DNA from: CAYRWR01 sp964428015
GTDB lineage: Bacteria > Spirochaetota > Brevinematia > Brevinematales > CAYRWR01
DNA length: 64,000 nucleotides
Reading direction: 5' to 3'
Assembly (NCBI GenBank): GCA_964428015.1
Contig: CAYRWR010000014.1
Location: forward strand, 9,499-73,498
In this document: positions 32,479-41,480 of the stretch, in pieces
Layout of the letters: the number at the start of each line of letters is the position of its first letter
How positions within the stretch are numbered: position 1 is the first letter of the stretch
Made by a program: the position numbers and the translations under genes
Notes under the pieces: generated by a model
The model's input: only the letters and a program-made list of their open reading frames with translations
Told to the model about the DNA's origin: nothing
The model's database searches: none

Positions 32479-33236
32479 AGAGGATTGCGGGATCGGGGCT
32501 GTATCTTTTTCTTGGCTTTTTCCAGATGGTCCAGGATCTCTGGGTGATTGGGCAGCAGCTCAAAAGCCTGTTGGAGCTGTTTGACCGCGCTGTTATAATC
32601 CTGCCCGGCAAAATAGGCCCAGCCCAGACTGTCATGGTAGGCGGCAGAATTGGGGTCCAGGGCTACTGCCTTACGGCCTTCCACCAGGGCTTCTCCCACA
32701 TTGATGCCGATCTCAGAATAGGTAAAACACAGATTGTTATGTGCTGAAGCATTATTGGGGTCGAGTTCGATAGCTTTTTTAAAATTCCGGATAGCCTCAT
32801 CAAAACGTTTCAGTAAATAGTAGACATATCCCAGAGCGGAATGTGCCATACTACTCTGGGGATTGGCCTCCAGGGCCTGTTTAAATGATTTCTCGGCGCG
32901 GTCAAATTCTTCCGATTCGGTATAGATCAGGCCCTGCAGCATATTGACCTGAACCAATTGGATGATATTGAGCTGGTTGGACTTGCCCAGGGGAATCATG
33001 GTCTTGAGGGCCAGAGGGACATCTCCCATATTCATATAACATATAGAAAGATAATAATCCACCACATGAAAGTTAGGAAATTTTTCTTTGATTTCTTTTA
33101 GAATGTCCAGAGCGGTATCAAATTTAGCACGGGGCAGATAGATGTCAGTTACCGGGTGGAGTTTGGATTTGAGTTCGCGGGGGAGTTTCAGTCCGGGGCC
33201 TTTGCCCTCAGGACTGGGTGTAGTAGATTTCTTCAT
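32475..33236 (-). CDS. TPR protein
   Basis: 253 residues, cytoplasmic, with about five TPR units. The clearest are KSFKQALEANPQSSMAHSAL, FKKAIELDPNNASAHNNL and GRKAVALDPNSAAYHDSLGW. A basic tail ends the protein. It probably mediates protein contacts; no enzymatic part is seen. The ATG lies 29 bp inside the end of the upstream gene and has a poor ribosome binding site, which suggests translational coupling. It is the third gene of the minus-strand unit starting at 34897. Confidence 0.8.
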   Translation of the reverse strand: MKKSTTPSPEGKGPGLKLPRELKSKLHPVTDIYLPRAKFDTALDILKEIKEKFPNFHVVDYYLSICYMNMGDVPLALKTMIPLGKSNQLNIIQLVQVNMLQGLIYTESEEFDRAEKSFKQALEANPQSSMAHSALGYVYYLLKRFDEAIRNFKKAIELDPNNASAHNNLCFTYSEIGINVGEALVEGRKAVALDPNSAAYHDSLGWAYFAGQDYNSAVKQLQQAFELLPNHPEILDHLEKAKKKIQPRSRNPL

Positions 33237-33780
33237 CTGACTTGATAGCTATGATCCCGGCTCCCTGTGCCAGGTACAGCTGAATCTTTCTATCATTCAT
33301 AGTAAGTTCCACCTGAAGGACACCAGACCAGGTCTTTCCCCCGATCTGCCGGCTGTACCACTGATCCACATATTTCATGGAGATACCTTCGCCGATATTG
33401 ATCACAGTCCCATTGCGGGGATTATTGTTGAAGAGTATTACGTCATCGGTAATAGAGCGGTAATAGATACCGTCATGGATAGCTACCAGGTAAAAGTCAC
33501 CGGTATCTGAGACACGGAAACGGAAACGGTAATTCAGAACCGTATCTCCCTGAGTCCAGGCCATATCCCAGTTTACAAAGACATGCCCCATTTCCTTGGC
33601 TTCTTCAGGTATCTCGATTTTACTTTTAAAAGCTATCTGACTTCCGGATTTGGAAACCAGTTGAAAATTAAAATCCGTCTTTATAGGAAAATATTTAGAG
33701 AAAGGCAAAGACACGCTATAGAGAGGAACCGCCACAGTGAGCAGGAGTAAAAACCAGATTCTGCGCATCTTAGATATCAT
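33208..33780 (-). CDS. Exported hypothetical protein
   Basis: 190 residues, not recognised. An N-terminal signal peptide (MRRIWFLLLLTVAVPLYS after a short lead) indicates export; no lipobox is present. The mature part is beta-rich with aromatic strands such as FVNWDMAWTQGDTVLNYRF and YLVAIHDGIYYRSI, suggesting a periplasmic beta-sandwich. Two starts are possible: ATG at 33780, overlapping the upstream stop by 11 bp, or ATG at 33768, 1 bp after it. I keep the first because GAAGAA precedes it. It is sandwiched between two TPR genes in one unit and may be their cargo or partner. Confidence 0.65.
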   Translation of the reverse strand: MISKMRRIWFLLLLTVAVPLYSVSLPFSKYFPIKTDFNFQLVSKSGSQIAFKSKIEIPEEAKEMGHVFVNWDMAWTQGDTVLNYRFRFRVSDTGDFYLVAIHDGIYYRSITDDVILFNNNPRNGTVINIGEGISMKYVDQWYSRQIGGKTWSGVLQVELTMNDRKIQLYLAQGAGIIAIKSDEEIYYTQS

Positions 33781-34897
33781 CCAGTTCTTCTATCTCATTC
33801 TGGAAATTCTCAATGGTTGAGGAAGCCAGGCGGGAAGTAAATTCCTTTTTGTCTTTGAAGATACCTTTGTACTCCTCATAGAGATCCATGGCTTTCTGGT
33901 TTTTACCGGAGTCATCATAGATGCGTGCCAGCAGCAATACCACGCGGGCATCATTGGGGAATTTACTGAGGTAGTCCAGACTCATGGCCACAGCCTTGTC
34001 ATAGGTTTTTTCTTCCAGGTAGATACGTATCATTCCAATGATAGCATATTTATTAAAGCTGTGCTCTAAAACGCCTTTGTAGGCTTCTTCCGCTTCTTTG
34101 AGCTTGCCTACCCTCACGTAGCTGTCGCCCAGACGGGTAAGGATGCGTTCGTTATCTGGTTCGTTGCGCAGGATCTTCTTCCAGTACTTGATGGAATCCT
34201 TGTAACGTCCCTTGCCGCGCAGGCTGTCGGCTATACCATAGAGGGCGTAAAAATTATTACGGTCTATCTCCAGGGCTTTCTGGTAATAGTCGATGGCTTT
34301 ATCAAACTGCTTCCAAATACGGTAGATATTACCCACCATGGTCAGGATGTTGATAAAACGGGGGTTTACTTCCAGTAGTTTCTTCCAGTAGTCCAAAGCC
34401 CGGTTGTATTTTTTATTCTTGTAGTATAGATCCCCGATACCCATTAGGGCGAATTTGTTGCGGGGATTGATATCCAGGGCCATAAGATAATATTTTTCAG
34501 CGTTATCAAAATCGAATTTTTTGCGATAGGCATCCCCTACCCGGGTCATGATCAGGTAATCCTGAGGATCTATTTCCAGAACCTTGATCCAGTAATCCAT
34601 AGCACGGTTCCAGTTTTTAAGCCCGCGGTAGGCATCTGCCATACCGGTAAGTGCTTTACGGCGATTGGGGTCTTTAGACAGGCTGGTCTCATAAAAAGGA
34701 ATGGCGTCTTCAAAGAAAAGCTGTTCACGCAGACAGTCACCCATACCTTCCAGCGCGTCCAGGTATTCCACATGGTCCTGATCACCCTGTTCCTTAATGG
34801 TATCTATGATATCTTTATAAACCGCTTCCGCGTCTTCATATTCTTCTTCTTTGAGAAGGGACTGAGCTTTATCGAGTAGATCCCTGATACTGTCCAT
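33770..34897 (-). CDS. TPR-repeat protein
   Basis: 375 residues, no signal peptide. Ten or so well-formed TPR units cover residues 5-350, many with the pattern A-DYW-K-LEIDP (for example DYWIKVLEIDPQDYL, DYWKKLLEVNPRF and KYWKKILRNEPDN), so recent duplication of a WK-containing unit is likely. A short acidic tail EEIEELDDI ends it. The domain should form a long right-handed superhelix for binding partner proteins. It is the first gene of a three-gene unit with a promoter 36 bp upstream. Confidence 0.85.
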   Translation of the reverse strand: MDSIRDLLDKAQSLLKEEEYEDAEAVYKDIIDTIKEQGDQDHVEYLDALEGMGDCLREQLFFEDAIPFYETSLSKDPNRRKALTGMADAYRGLKNWNRAMDYWIKVLEIDPQDYLIMTRVGDAYRKKFDFDNAEKYYLMALDINPRNKFALMGIGDLYYKNKKYNRALDYWKKLLEVNPRFINILTMVGNIYRIWKQFDKAIDYYQKALEIDRNNFYALYGIADSLRGKGRYKDSIKYWKKILRNEPDNERILTRLGDSYVRVGKLKEAEEAYKGVLEHSFNKYAIIGMIRIYLEEKTYDKAVAMSLDYLSKFPNDARVVLLLARIYDDSGKNQKAMDLYEEYKGIFKDKKEFTSRLASSTIENFQNEIEELDDI

Positions 34898-34932
34898 CCT
34901 GATTCCTTATCTGGGTATTTTCACTAAACTTA

Positions 34933-34961
34933 AATATAGCCTATATTTGCTAAAAAGTCAA
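34933..34961 (-). promoter_or_regulatory. Promoter for the three-gene TPR unit
   Basis: Minus strand: TTGACT, 17-bp spacer, TATATT, 36 bp before the ATG at 34897. Confidence 0.6.
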
Positions 34962-34998
34962 ACATGCCCGATAGTCATATTACAAATTTCCAGCCCTA

Positions 34999-37464
34999 TC
35001 ATTCTTCAAACTGGTGTACAGCCAGATTGAATTTATCAGCCAGCCGGATCAATAGACTGTGTTCTTCCGTGCGCATACGGCGTTTTCCCTGCTGATGACT
35101 TATCAGCCTGTCATACATGGCATCCTGAATCTCTGACTTTTCAAAATCCAGGCCCGCCAGATTGGCGAAGTCTATCAGATGATCCAGCTTGTCTATCTCC
35201 TTTTTGTCCAACTGCTCCACCACGGAATGGATGCGCAGGGATACTTCCCTCTGCAGTAAGGGAGCTATCTCGGTAACATCGATCTCCAGGTCTGAACTCC
35301 GCGCTGATAATATGACTCTGATCAGGTCGGAAAAGTCATATTTATCTATGCCTTTTTCCAGCATATGGTTCATTTCCTGGATAATATGATTGGACAGCAG
35401 ATTCCGGATGGACAGAATATCCTGGGTATCCATAGACACCTGCCAGTCCCGGTAATTTTTCAGTATGGACAGGAATTCTTCCACATCCAGCTGCGCTTCA
35501 CTGACCTGACGGTGCAGCTCACTGAGACGCGGTGCACTGACGTCCTGCAGTATAGAGCGGCGTACCTCATATTTCATGTCCAGAATATGGAAGGACTCCC
35601 TGAACCAGTCCCTGAGCTCACGGTTCACGGCTCGCAGATTGTCCTGCCGGCATACCTTATCCAGATAAGTGAGTAGACTCTCATCAATATAGGACTTGAT
35701 AAAACTGGTGTATTCCTGTCCGGCAGAGATGATATAAGCCAGGTAAGCATCCTGCTGGCCAGTCAGCCGGTCTTTCAGCTCCAGCTGGAATTTATGGACA
35801 GACCACTCGGTGTGTGTGATCCTGTCGGCTTTAGTGACCTTAAGGGCATGGCCGTACATATATTGTGTTTTACCCGTGGAGACATCCTGATTGCGTAAGA
35901 TTTTCTCCAGTAGGAACTGGTTGATAACCCGGCGGCTGTCAAACTGGTGGGCCCAGACCATATCCTCAAATATCCTGCGTCCGTTCACAAAGGCCGGGAT
36001 ATTGGACACTGCTTTTTCCAGAATGTGCAGGAATTTTTCTCGGGTATCGGAGGGCAGCATATCTTCCACCAGATCCAGAACCCGGGCGGCATAACGCATA
36101 TCCTGCACTGTCTCTATCCCGGAAATCTCGGAGAAAAACCAGCCGCAGGAGGTATACATAAGCATAGCCTGGCGCAGAGCCTCCATGATCCTTATGATGA
36201 GGAGCCTGTCCTGATCACCCGGTGTTTTTCTGAGATGAGATTTAAGCCAGGCGGCCAGTGCCTCTTCCCTAGCCTTCATGTCGGGGGCGGCGGCTACCTC
36301 GATATAATCATTCCGGGCCTTCCAGACATCATGAAGCCAGGGTCTGAGCTCCTCCCCGGCCAGGCGGTGGACGCGGTCACGCAGCAGGTCAAAAGCCTGA
36401 CGCAGAGGATGGCGCCACTGCTGTTTCCAGTCCGGAGCACCCCCGGTCTGACAGCCGCAGTCTTCAAACCAGCGTCCTACTCCATGGGCGCAGCTCCAGG
36501 CAGTACCCAGGCCATTGTTGCCTTCCTTGAGTCTGACTCTGTCCCGGGGGGGATTATGAGCCAGAAAATGCCCGTAATTACCGAAGAAGAAATCCTCCCT
36601 CTCCCGGTTTTCATAGATGAGCCGGGCCAGGCACATATCGCCGAAGGGCTCATGGTGGCCGTAGCTCTCTCCATCAGTAGCTACATTTATCATAGGGGGT
36701 GCCTGATCGGGATGGTCATGAGCCAGTAGCTCACCCCGTAGATGATCAACATTAAACAAAAGATGTTCAAAGGACAGTTTGGAAGCGATATCCCCGTAAT
36801 AGAAAAACACTGCCAGTTGGCCGGCAGGTGTCTCCAGGCGATATGCCCGGGAAGGATCGATGTTATTGTGACTGACATCGGTCCACTCTTCCTGCCCCTC
36901 ATACTGCACTGCCTGTGCCTGAGTGGGAGCCAGGATGATATATTTCACCCCCTGCTCTATCAGGACCTCCACGGTTCGGTCATTAACGGCGGTCTCTGCC
37001 AGCCAGATCCCTTCACTGCGCCGTCCATAGGTCTTTTCAAAATGGCGCAGTCCCCATACGATCTGGGTGGTCTTGTCGGCGTCAGTAGCCAGAGGCAGGA
37101 TGATATGATTGTACACCTGGGCGATGGCATTGCCGTGACCCTCCAGGCGTTGCGCGGAATGCCGGTCTGCCTCCACTATCCTCTCCAGGGTACGGGGATC
37201 ATGCCGCAGCAGCCAATCCACCAGAGTGGGACCGAAATTAAAGCTGATGTGTTCGTAATTATTGAGGATAGCCTGGATGCGTCCGAAGCTGTCGATGACA
37301 CGGCTGGCGGCATTGGCGGCATAGCACTCCCGGTTGATACGCTCATTCCAGTCATGAAAGGGCGCGGCGGAGTCCTGGGTCTCGATCTCGTCGGTCCAGG
37401 GATCCTCGCGGGGAGGCTGATAAAAATGGCCGTGAAGTATCAGATAATTCCTTCTATTTTCCAT
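34999..37464 (-). CDS. GH57/DUF3536 family glycosidase-like protein
   Basis: 821 residues from the ATG at 37464 (AAGGA upstream); I reject an in-frame TTG at 37485. The N-terminal half is a glycoside hydrolase 57-type (beta/alpha)7 barrel: LILHGHFYQPPREDPW, FNFGPTLVDWL, GIWLAETAVND with the likely catalytic Glu, and VATDGESYGHHEPFGD. The C-terminal 400 residues match the helical DUF3536 region that accompanies it. GH57 enzymes act on alpha-glucans, so a cytoplasmic role in glycogen or maltodextrin handling is reasonable, but DUF3536 members are uncharacterised to my knowledge. It is monocistronic with its own promoter. Confidence 0.82.
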   Translation of the reverse strand: MENRRNYLILHGHFYQPPREDPWTDEIETQDSAAPFHDWNERINRECYAANAASRVIDSFGRIQAILNNYEHISFNFGPTLVDWLLRHDPRTLERIVEADRHSAQRLEGHGNAIAQVYNHIILPLATDADKTTQIVWGLRHFEKTYGRRSEGIWLAETAVNDRTVEVLIEQGVKYIILAPTQAQAVQYEGQEEWTDVSHNNIDPSRAYRLETPAGQLAVFFYYGDIASKLSFEHLLFNVDHLRGELLAHDHPDQAPPMINVATDGESYGHHEPFGDMCLARLIYENREREDFFFGNYGHFLAHNPPRDRVRLKEGNNGLGTAWSCAHGVGRWFEDCGCQTGGAPDWKQQWRHPLRQAFDLLRDRVHRLAGEELRPWLHDVWKARNDYIEVAAAPDMKAREEALAAWLKSHLRKTPGDQDRLLIIRIMEALRQAMLMYTSCGWFFSEISGIETVQDMRYAARVLDLVEDMLPSDTREKFLHILEKAVSNIPAFVNGRRIFEDMVWAHQFDSRRVINQFLLEKILRNQDVSTGKTQYMYGHALKVTKADRITHTEWSVHKFQLELKDRLTGQQDAYLAYIISAGQEYTSFIKSYIDESLLTYLDKVCRQDNLRAVNRELRDWFRESFHILDMKYEVRRSILQDVSAPRLSELHRQVSEAQLDVEEFLSILKNYRDWQVSMDTQDILSIRNLLSNHIIQEMNHMLEKGIDKYDFSDLIRVILSARSSDLEIDVTEIAPLLQREVSLRIHSVVEQLDKKEIDKLDHLIDFANLAGLDFEKSEIQDAMYDRLISHQQGKRRMRTEEHSLLIRLADKFNLAVHQFEE

Positions 37465-37498
37465 GTCGTTTTTCCTTGTAGTCAATATCGTACCCGAG

Positions 37499-37527
37499 AG
37501 TGTAGTAAAATTTCAGGGAAAAGTCAA
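37499..37527 (-). promoter_or_regulatory. Promoter for the GH57/DUF3536 gene
   Basis: Minus strand: TTGACT, 17-bp spacer, TACACT, 35 bp before the ATG at 37464. Confidence 0.55.
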
Positions 37528-37856
37528 TAGACGCGGGTAGCTCTACCGGGTAGTAAATTTATCCCCTCGACCTGAGGCGGAGTCCACTCTGAATCCCCGG
37601 TTTTCCCCCCTGAGGAGGCGTCCTGAGGGCCGCGGGGAGTAGCGGGAGTAGCTACTCCGGTCTGGTGATCCCTTCTCACAGGAGCTGTAGAGTGAGCGTA
37701 TCCCTGTTTATCTTGGTAAGAGGCGAAATCCCGAGCGGTTGGGCGGTACCTGATTGTCAACGCTCCGCGGTGCTTCGGAGAGAAGTAATGGATGATGAAG
37801 TTTTTCAAAAAAAAGATGTCTTCTGACTAAAGATTGAATATATCCAACCTTTTTAA
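37528..37856. other. GC-rich intergenic stretch, no gene assigned
   Basis: No convincing reading frame. The part from about 37550 to 37780 is GC-rich with self-complementary words, for example GGAGTAGC and GCTACTCC arms near 37636-37658 and runs of CCCC/GGGG. It could encode a structured RNA or be a decayed gene; it does not match tmRNA, RNase P RNA, SRP RNA or 6S RNA motifs that I looked for. Confidence 0.4.
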
Positions 37857-37885
37857 TTGACGGTAAACTTATTAATAAGTAAAAT
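37857..37885 (+). promoter_or_regulatory. Promoter with palindromic spacer, aspartic protease gene
   Basis: TTGACG, 17-bp spacer, TAAAAT, 17 bp before the ATG. The spacer contains a perfect 14-bp palindrome ACTTATTAATAAGT (37867-37880), placed where a repressor would block polymerase. Confidence 0.55.
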
Positions 37886-37902
37886 AATTACAGGAGGTCA
37901 GA

Positions 37903-38283
37903 ATGGGATTAGTACACGCTGAAATTATACTTAAAAACCCCAGAAAACCGGAACTGGAACCAGTTAAAGTTCTAACCCTGGTGGATAGCGGAGCAGTTCA
38001 TTTATGTATTCCCGAGCATATCATGCTTCAATTAGAACTGGAAGAATCGGATAAAAAAGCCGTATTATTAGCTGATGGCAGTGAAAAATTAGTACCCTAT
38101 GTAGGTCCTATAGAAATACGATATAAAAACAGAGTCGGATTTTCCGGAGCACTGGTGCTGGGGGATCAAACACTGTTAGGGGCTATACCTATGGAAGATA
38201 TGGATCTGGTCATCATACCTCGGACCAGAAGTCTGGATATCAATCCTGCCAGTCCCAATATTGCCAGTTCAATTGCCAAGTAG
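37903..38283 (+). CDS. Clan AA (retropepsin-like) aspartic protease
   Basis: 126 residues. The active-site triad region TLVDSGAVHLCIP carries the DSGA form of the DTG motif at about residues 28-31, followed by the flap region and GALVLGDQTLLGAIPMEDMDLVI, matching the second conserved block (LLG-IP-LE-DLVI) of bacterial clan AA single-domain proteases. Such proteins act as homodimers, each giving one Asp. There is no signal peptide, so it is cytoplasmic. AGGAGG precedes the ATG. It is monocistronic with a possible operator in its promoter. The substrate is unknown; such genes are often mobile or sit near accessory DNA. Confidence 0.8.
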   Translation: MGLVHAEIILKNPRKPELEPVKVLTLVDSGAVHLCIPEHIMLQLELEESDKKAVLLADGSEKLVPYVGPIEIRYKNRVGFSGALVLGDQTLLGAIPMEDMDLVIIPRTRSLDINPASPNIASSIAK

Positions 38284-38338
38284 CTTTCATTTTCACATAT
38301 TCAGGGATTTCAGTCTGATTCATGTTTGTTGTTTCTGA

Positions 38339-38737
38339 CTATCTCAGGCACATAGCGGTGAGGCCGTTGATATTGGTGCGGAATCCGAATTTTTCGTAGA
38401 ATTTCACATTGCCGGGTGTGGCTACCAGAGTGGGTTTGAGGTCGTTCTCCTGCAGGATCTCCATCAGGGCTGTCATGATCCGGCTGCCGATACCCTGGTG
38501 GCGAAAATCAGGGTGCACAATCAGACGCATGATATAGGCGTGCAGTATCCCGTCAGATATGACATGGACAAAACCGATGAGTCTGCCCCCCGCATCCCGG
38601 GCAGTAAGACAGCACCAGGAACGGGTAATGGCACTTTCCAGTTTCTCTACCGGACTGACTTCCCAGTGGTTGGTCTTCAATAATTCGTTGAGCTCCACCG
38701 CAGAGAGTTTACCATCCCGTACTATTGAAACCTGCAT
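38339..38737 (-). CDS. GNAT-family N-acetyltransferase
   Basis: 132 residues, one GNAT domain. The acetyl-CoA binding motif HQGIGSRIM (R/Q-x-x-G-x-G/A) is near residue 82, preceded by MRLIVHPDF, and the C-terminal FYEKFGF is the usual beta6-alpha4 element. The substrate is unknown. It resembles two other acetyltransferases in the window: all share an ISD/LSD turn before a Y-containing strand and then V-x-P-x-R/H-x-x-GIG. A CAAGGAAA site precedes the start. A second GNAT gene lies 42 bp upstream on the same strand. Confidence 0.85.
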   Translation of the reverse strand: MQVSIVRDGKLSAVELNELLKTNHWEVSPVEKLESAITRSWCCLTARDAGGRLIGFVHVISDGILHAYIMRLIVHPDFRHQGIGSRIMTALMEILQENDLKPTLVATPGNVKFYEKFGFRTNINGLTAMCLR

Positions 38738-38779
38738 ATAGTTTCCTTGTTTTAAAATATTCCCTTGCTCTAAATATAA

Positions 38780-39205
38780 TCAGCGCGAAGGCCTGTCATT
38801 CCTGATCTCGAGCCAACCTTCGGGATGTCCCAGGGGTTTAAAGCCCAGCTTCTGGTAGACTCCATGTGCATCTTGAGTGATCAGTACCCATTGATAGACA
38901 TCCCGCAATGAAGTGTGATCAAGTATCTCCCTGACCAGAGCCTGACCTATCCCCTGCCGCCGGTAGTCTTCTACTACATAGACATCCATGATATAACCAA
39001 AGCGGGTCTTGTCGGATATAGTGCGTGCAAAGCCGATCTGCAGCCCGGCATCAGTAAAGGCCCCAACTACTAGAGCAGAATTCAAAGCACCTTTTCTGAC
39101 TTCATCCAGACCAATCCCGGGAACCCAGTAGGAGCAAGACAGCATCTCTGTGACTCTCTCAAAGTCCATGTTTTCTATTCCGGTTTTGTAGGTGATTTCA
39201 GGCAT
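38780..39205 (-). CDS. GNAT-family N-acetyltransferase
   Basis: 141 residues from the ATG at 39205, with AAGGAG 8 bp upstream; the longer frame to 39265 adds unrelated residues. The GNAT fold is evident from GFARTISDKTRFGYIMDVYV, YRRQGIGQALVREIL (acetyl-CoA loop) and VYQKLGFKP. The N-terminal segment WVPGIGLDEVRKGALNSALVV resembles the YjdJ-like acetyltransferase branch. The substrate is unknown. It sits 42 bp from another GNAT gene and may share its transcript. Confidence 0.85.
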   Translation of the reverse strand: MPEITYKTGIENMDFERVTEMLSCSYWVPGIGLDEVRKGALNSALVVGAFTDAGLQIGFARTISDKTRFGYIMDVYVVEDYRRQGIGQALVREILDHTSLRDVYQWVLITQDAHGVYQKLGFKPLGHPEGWLEIRNDRPSR

Positions 39206-39393
39206 AATCCGCTCCTTTTGGGGATAATATAGAGTATTCCCGCCCGCTCCGGCAGAAAGACACAATCCCAGGCCCTAGAATTATACCCTCAGGGAACATA
39301 ATATTCCATTTTTTACTGAAAACCATACCCTGGATATACTACACTCAAATCACACAGTTTTGGAGACCTTTTAAAAATTGACGCCTCATAAAA

Positions 39394-39421
39394 TTGTCCT
39401 TTTGCATCAGTATGTTATGAT
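39394..39421 (+). promoter_or_regulatory. Candidate promoter for the 236-residue lipoprotein
   Basis: TTGTCC, 16-bp spacer, TATGAT, 28 bp before the ATG at 39450. An alternative TTGACG lies just upstream at 39378. Confidence 0.42.
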
Positions 39422-39449
39422 ATGCTGGAATGAAAGGATGGAGTGAAAT

Positions 39450-40160
39450 ATGAAAAAATTTATACTGATTTTTCTGCTGGGACTGTCACTGTACCGCTGC
39501 AGCACCAGCGATGCGGTTTTACTGGAGGATAATCTCAGCCTGCGGTATCAGGCTGCAGTCCTGGACGCTTCGGTAGCCGAACCGATAGAGATTTCACGAA
39601 ATCTGACTCCCATCAACAACTATAATCAGGATCTCAACCGGGATGAAAAGGGGCGTGTACTCGTCCTCACCTGGACCTCCTGGAGTGGATATGATACTCT
39701 GGTAGGTCAGGAAACGACTACGGGAGTGGATGTGTGGGTGACTGTAGTGCCCCATCTCAGGGATTTCTACCACCGGCTCAGTTACTCAAGGGACAAAAAA
39801 GTACTCCGTCTGGAACAGCTCCTGGGTCTGCCGCCCCATTCCGGAAAAGACCGCTTTGTGGAGATATGGGTGCACCCCGATAACCTGTTCCGACCCTCAC
39901 CCGATCCGGGTATATCGGATAGTGAAGCAGAACTGGCCTTCCCCACCCTGCTGGGTCAGGAAGTGGTCTCACCCGAATACAAAGTCTGGTTTGAAAACCT
40001 GAAGGCTTCCTCTTATGGGGAAAAAGGCTACCCCTGGACCCGTCTGGGGTATACCTACGACTGGGGCAGCACCCGGACAGAAATCGGCCTCAGTGAATTC
40101 ATCATCAAAAAAGGGTCAAAGGTCATCATACATTCCGTGACCAGGAATGAAGAATATTGA
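39450..40160 (+). CDS. Lipoprotein of unknown function
   Basis: 236 residues. The signal peptide ends in lipobox-like LYRC (Cys about 17); Arg at the -1 place is unusual, though spirochaete lipoboxes are relaxed. The mature part holds LTWTSWSGYDTLVGQETTTG and WVTVVPHLRDFYHRLS, then VEIWVHPDNLFRPSPDPGI and a C-terminal YGEKGYPWTRLGYTYDW. It has no domain I recognise and is probably an envelope protein with mixed alpha/beta structure. GAAAGGATGGAG precedes the ATG. The downstream SH3b protein starts 42 bp later and may be cotranscribed. Confidence 0.65.
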   Translation: MKKFILIFLLGLSLYRCSTSDAVLLEDNLSLRYQAAVLDASVAEPIEISRNLTPINNYNQDLNRDEKGRVLVLTWTSWSGYDTLVGQETTTGVDVWVTVVPHLRDFYHRLSYSRDKKVLRLEQLLGLPPHSGKDRFVEIWVHPDNLFRPSPDPGISDSEAELAFPTLLGQEVVSPEYKVWFENLKASSYGEKGYPWTRLGYTYDWGSTRTEIGLSEFIIKKGSKVIIHSVTRNEEY

Positions 40161-40202
40161 CGCAAAAATCTGAGTAAAGTATGTCTTAGAGGGAATATAG
40201 GA

Positions 40203-41243
40203 ATGAAATCAACCAGATTAATTTTGTTTTTGTTGTTTACCCTTAATCTTAATATCAGTTTTGGCGCAGACCCGGCCCATTTTCCGGATATGGAATTATA
40301 TAAAAAACCATACACAGTAAATTCAGGATGGATATGGATCACGTTATATCAGGACAAAAATGGCTTAGTGCGTGCAATAGAATGCAGCGGTGACTATCCT
40401 GAAGGCGCTCAATACTGCAGAGAATATTTTGATAGTGGCGGCAATGTAAACCGTATATTATGGGACCTGGGACAGTTGGATGAAGAATATTTCGGTTACG
40501 CGCTTTTTCAGGAAGGAAAAAGAGTAAAAACTTCCAGCAGGCTTTCTCAGCCTGATTATAGTGATGGGAAGTGTACCTATAAAATCAGAGAAAATGTTTT
40601 TAACAGGGAAGGTTTATTTTTGTCAGTAAATGAAGTTTGGCAATATATGAAAAAGTGTCATGAAATTAACGGTTATATATATCTGGATTGGATCGATAGC
40701 AGCGACTACTCCGAAATAGAAGACGGGGATCAGGTGATGGTATGCCAGCCGGAAGTGGCTGTGCACCAAAAAGCTGATAATCAAAGCGCGATCATAGATA
40801 CCCTCAGCATGTGGGATACTCAAATATTAAGTACTAGCAGCAATTATAATGGCGAGTATTTCCAGGTAAAGTATACAAAAAAAGGGAAGAAAAAATCCGG
40901 ATGGATATCGAATGAGTATCTGAAAAAAATTGATCCTGAAAGAATCTCCGCAGGCCGCTTTCAACCACCCTTACCCGGTTACTGGACCCGGATCAATGCA
41001 CTGGATGTCTCTCTACGCGAAAGTCCAAGCACACAATCTCCCCGTTTAGCTCTCCTCAATATTGATAATCAACTGGAAGTGACTGCGGCAGGAAAAACGG
41101 AAACCATCAGTCCCTGGGGCTCCTTTCCCTGGTATCAGGTCCGATATGTCAAAACATGGGATTCCGAGAATAATCCTGAGTATGTGACCGGCTGGGTTTT
41201 CGGGGCTTTTCTGGAGCCCATTTTTGTGGAAAACAAAAAATAA
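40203..41243 (+). CDS. Exported SH3b-domain protein
   Basis: 346 residues. A signal peptide (cut after about ISFGA) sends it out. The N-terminal 175 residues form an unknown beta-rich region with GDYPEGAQYCREYFDSGG. Two bacterial SH3 (SH3b) domains follow: residues about 178-240 (VMVCQPEVAVHQKADNQS through GWISNEYL) and 262-340 (LDVSLRESPSTQSPR through VTGWVFGAFLEP). SH3b domains usually bind peptidoglycan or peptides, so a wall-associated role is likely. There is no catalytic domain. It may share the promoter of the lipoprotein in front of it. Confidence 0.75.
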   Translation: MKSTRLILFLLFTLNLNISFGADPAHFPDMELYKKPYTVNSGWIWITLYQDKNGLVRAIECSGDYPEGAQYCREYFDSGGNVNRILWDLGQLDEEYFGYALFQEGKRVKTSSRLSQPDYSDGKCTYKIRENVFNREGLFLSVNEVWQYMKKCHEINGYIYLDWIDSSDYSEIEDGDQVMVCQPEVAVHQKADNQSAIIDTLSMWDTQILSTSSNYNGEYFQVKYTKKGKKKSGWISNEYLKKIDPERISAGRFQPPLPGYWTRINALDVSLRESPSTQSPRLALLNIDNQLEVTAAGKTETISPWGSFPWYQVRYVKTWDSENNPEYVTGWVFGAFLEPIFVENKK

Positions 41244-41480
41244 ATCAGATAACTTGAATAATGATATACCTTTGCTTTGCATCTTCTTAAAAAAACTTAT
41301 CTCTTGTTTTTTAGAGTAAATTCCTTTTCCTGTTCTCCATATTACAACTGATTATAAGTATTTAAATTGATGCTAATCAAATACCACGACAAAATAGATG
41401 TCATAATATAAGCATTTAAGCACATTTCATAATGTGTTGACGGCGGCATCGTCCCAGCTCAATTCTGGACTGTCCTTTAA

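Noticed and set aside
36742..37530. 262-residue plus-strand frame over the 5' end of the GH57 gene
   Set aside because: Antisense to a gene with conserved motifs; no ribosome binding site or family.
37524..37808. 94-residue minus-strand frame
   Set aside because: Its residue make-up is unlike a natural protein, there is no good ribosome binding site, and it would cover the GH57 promoter.
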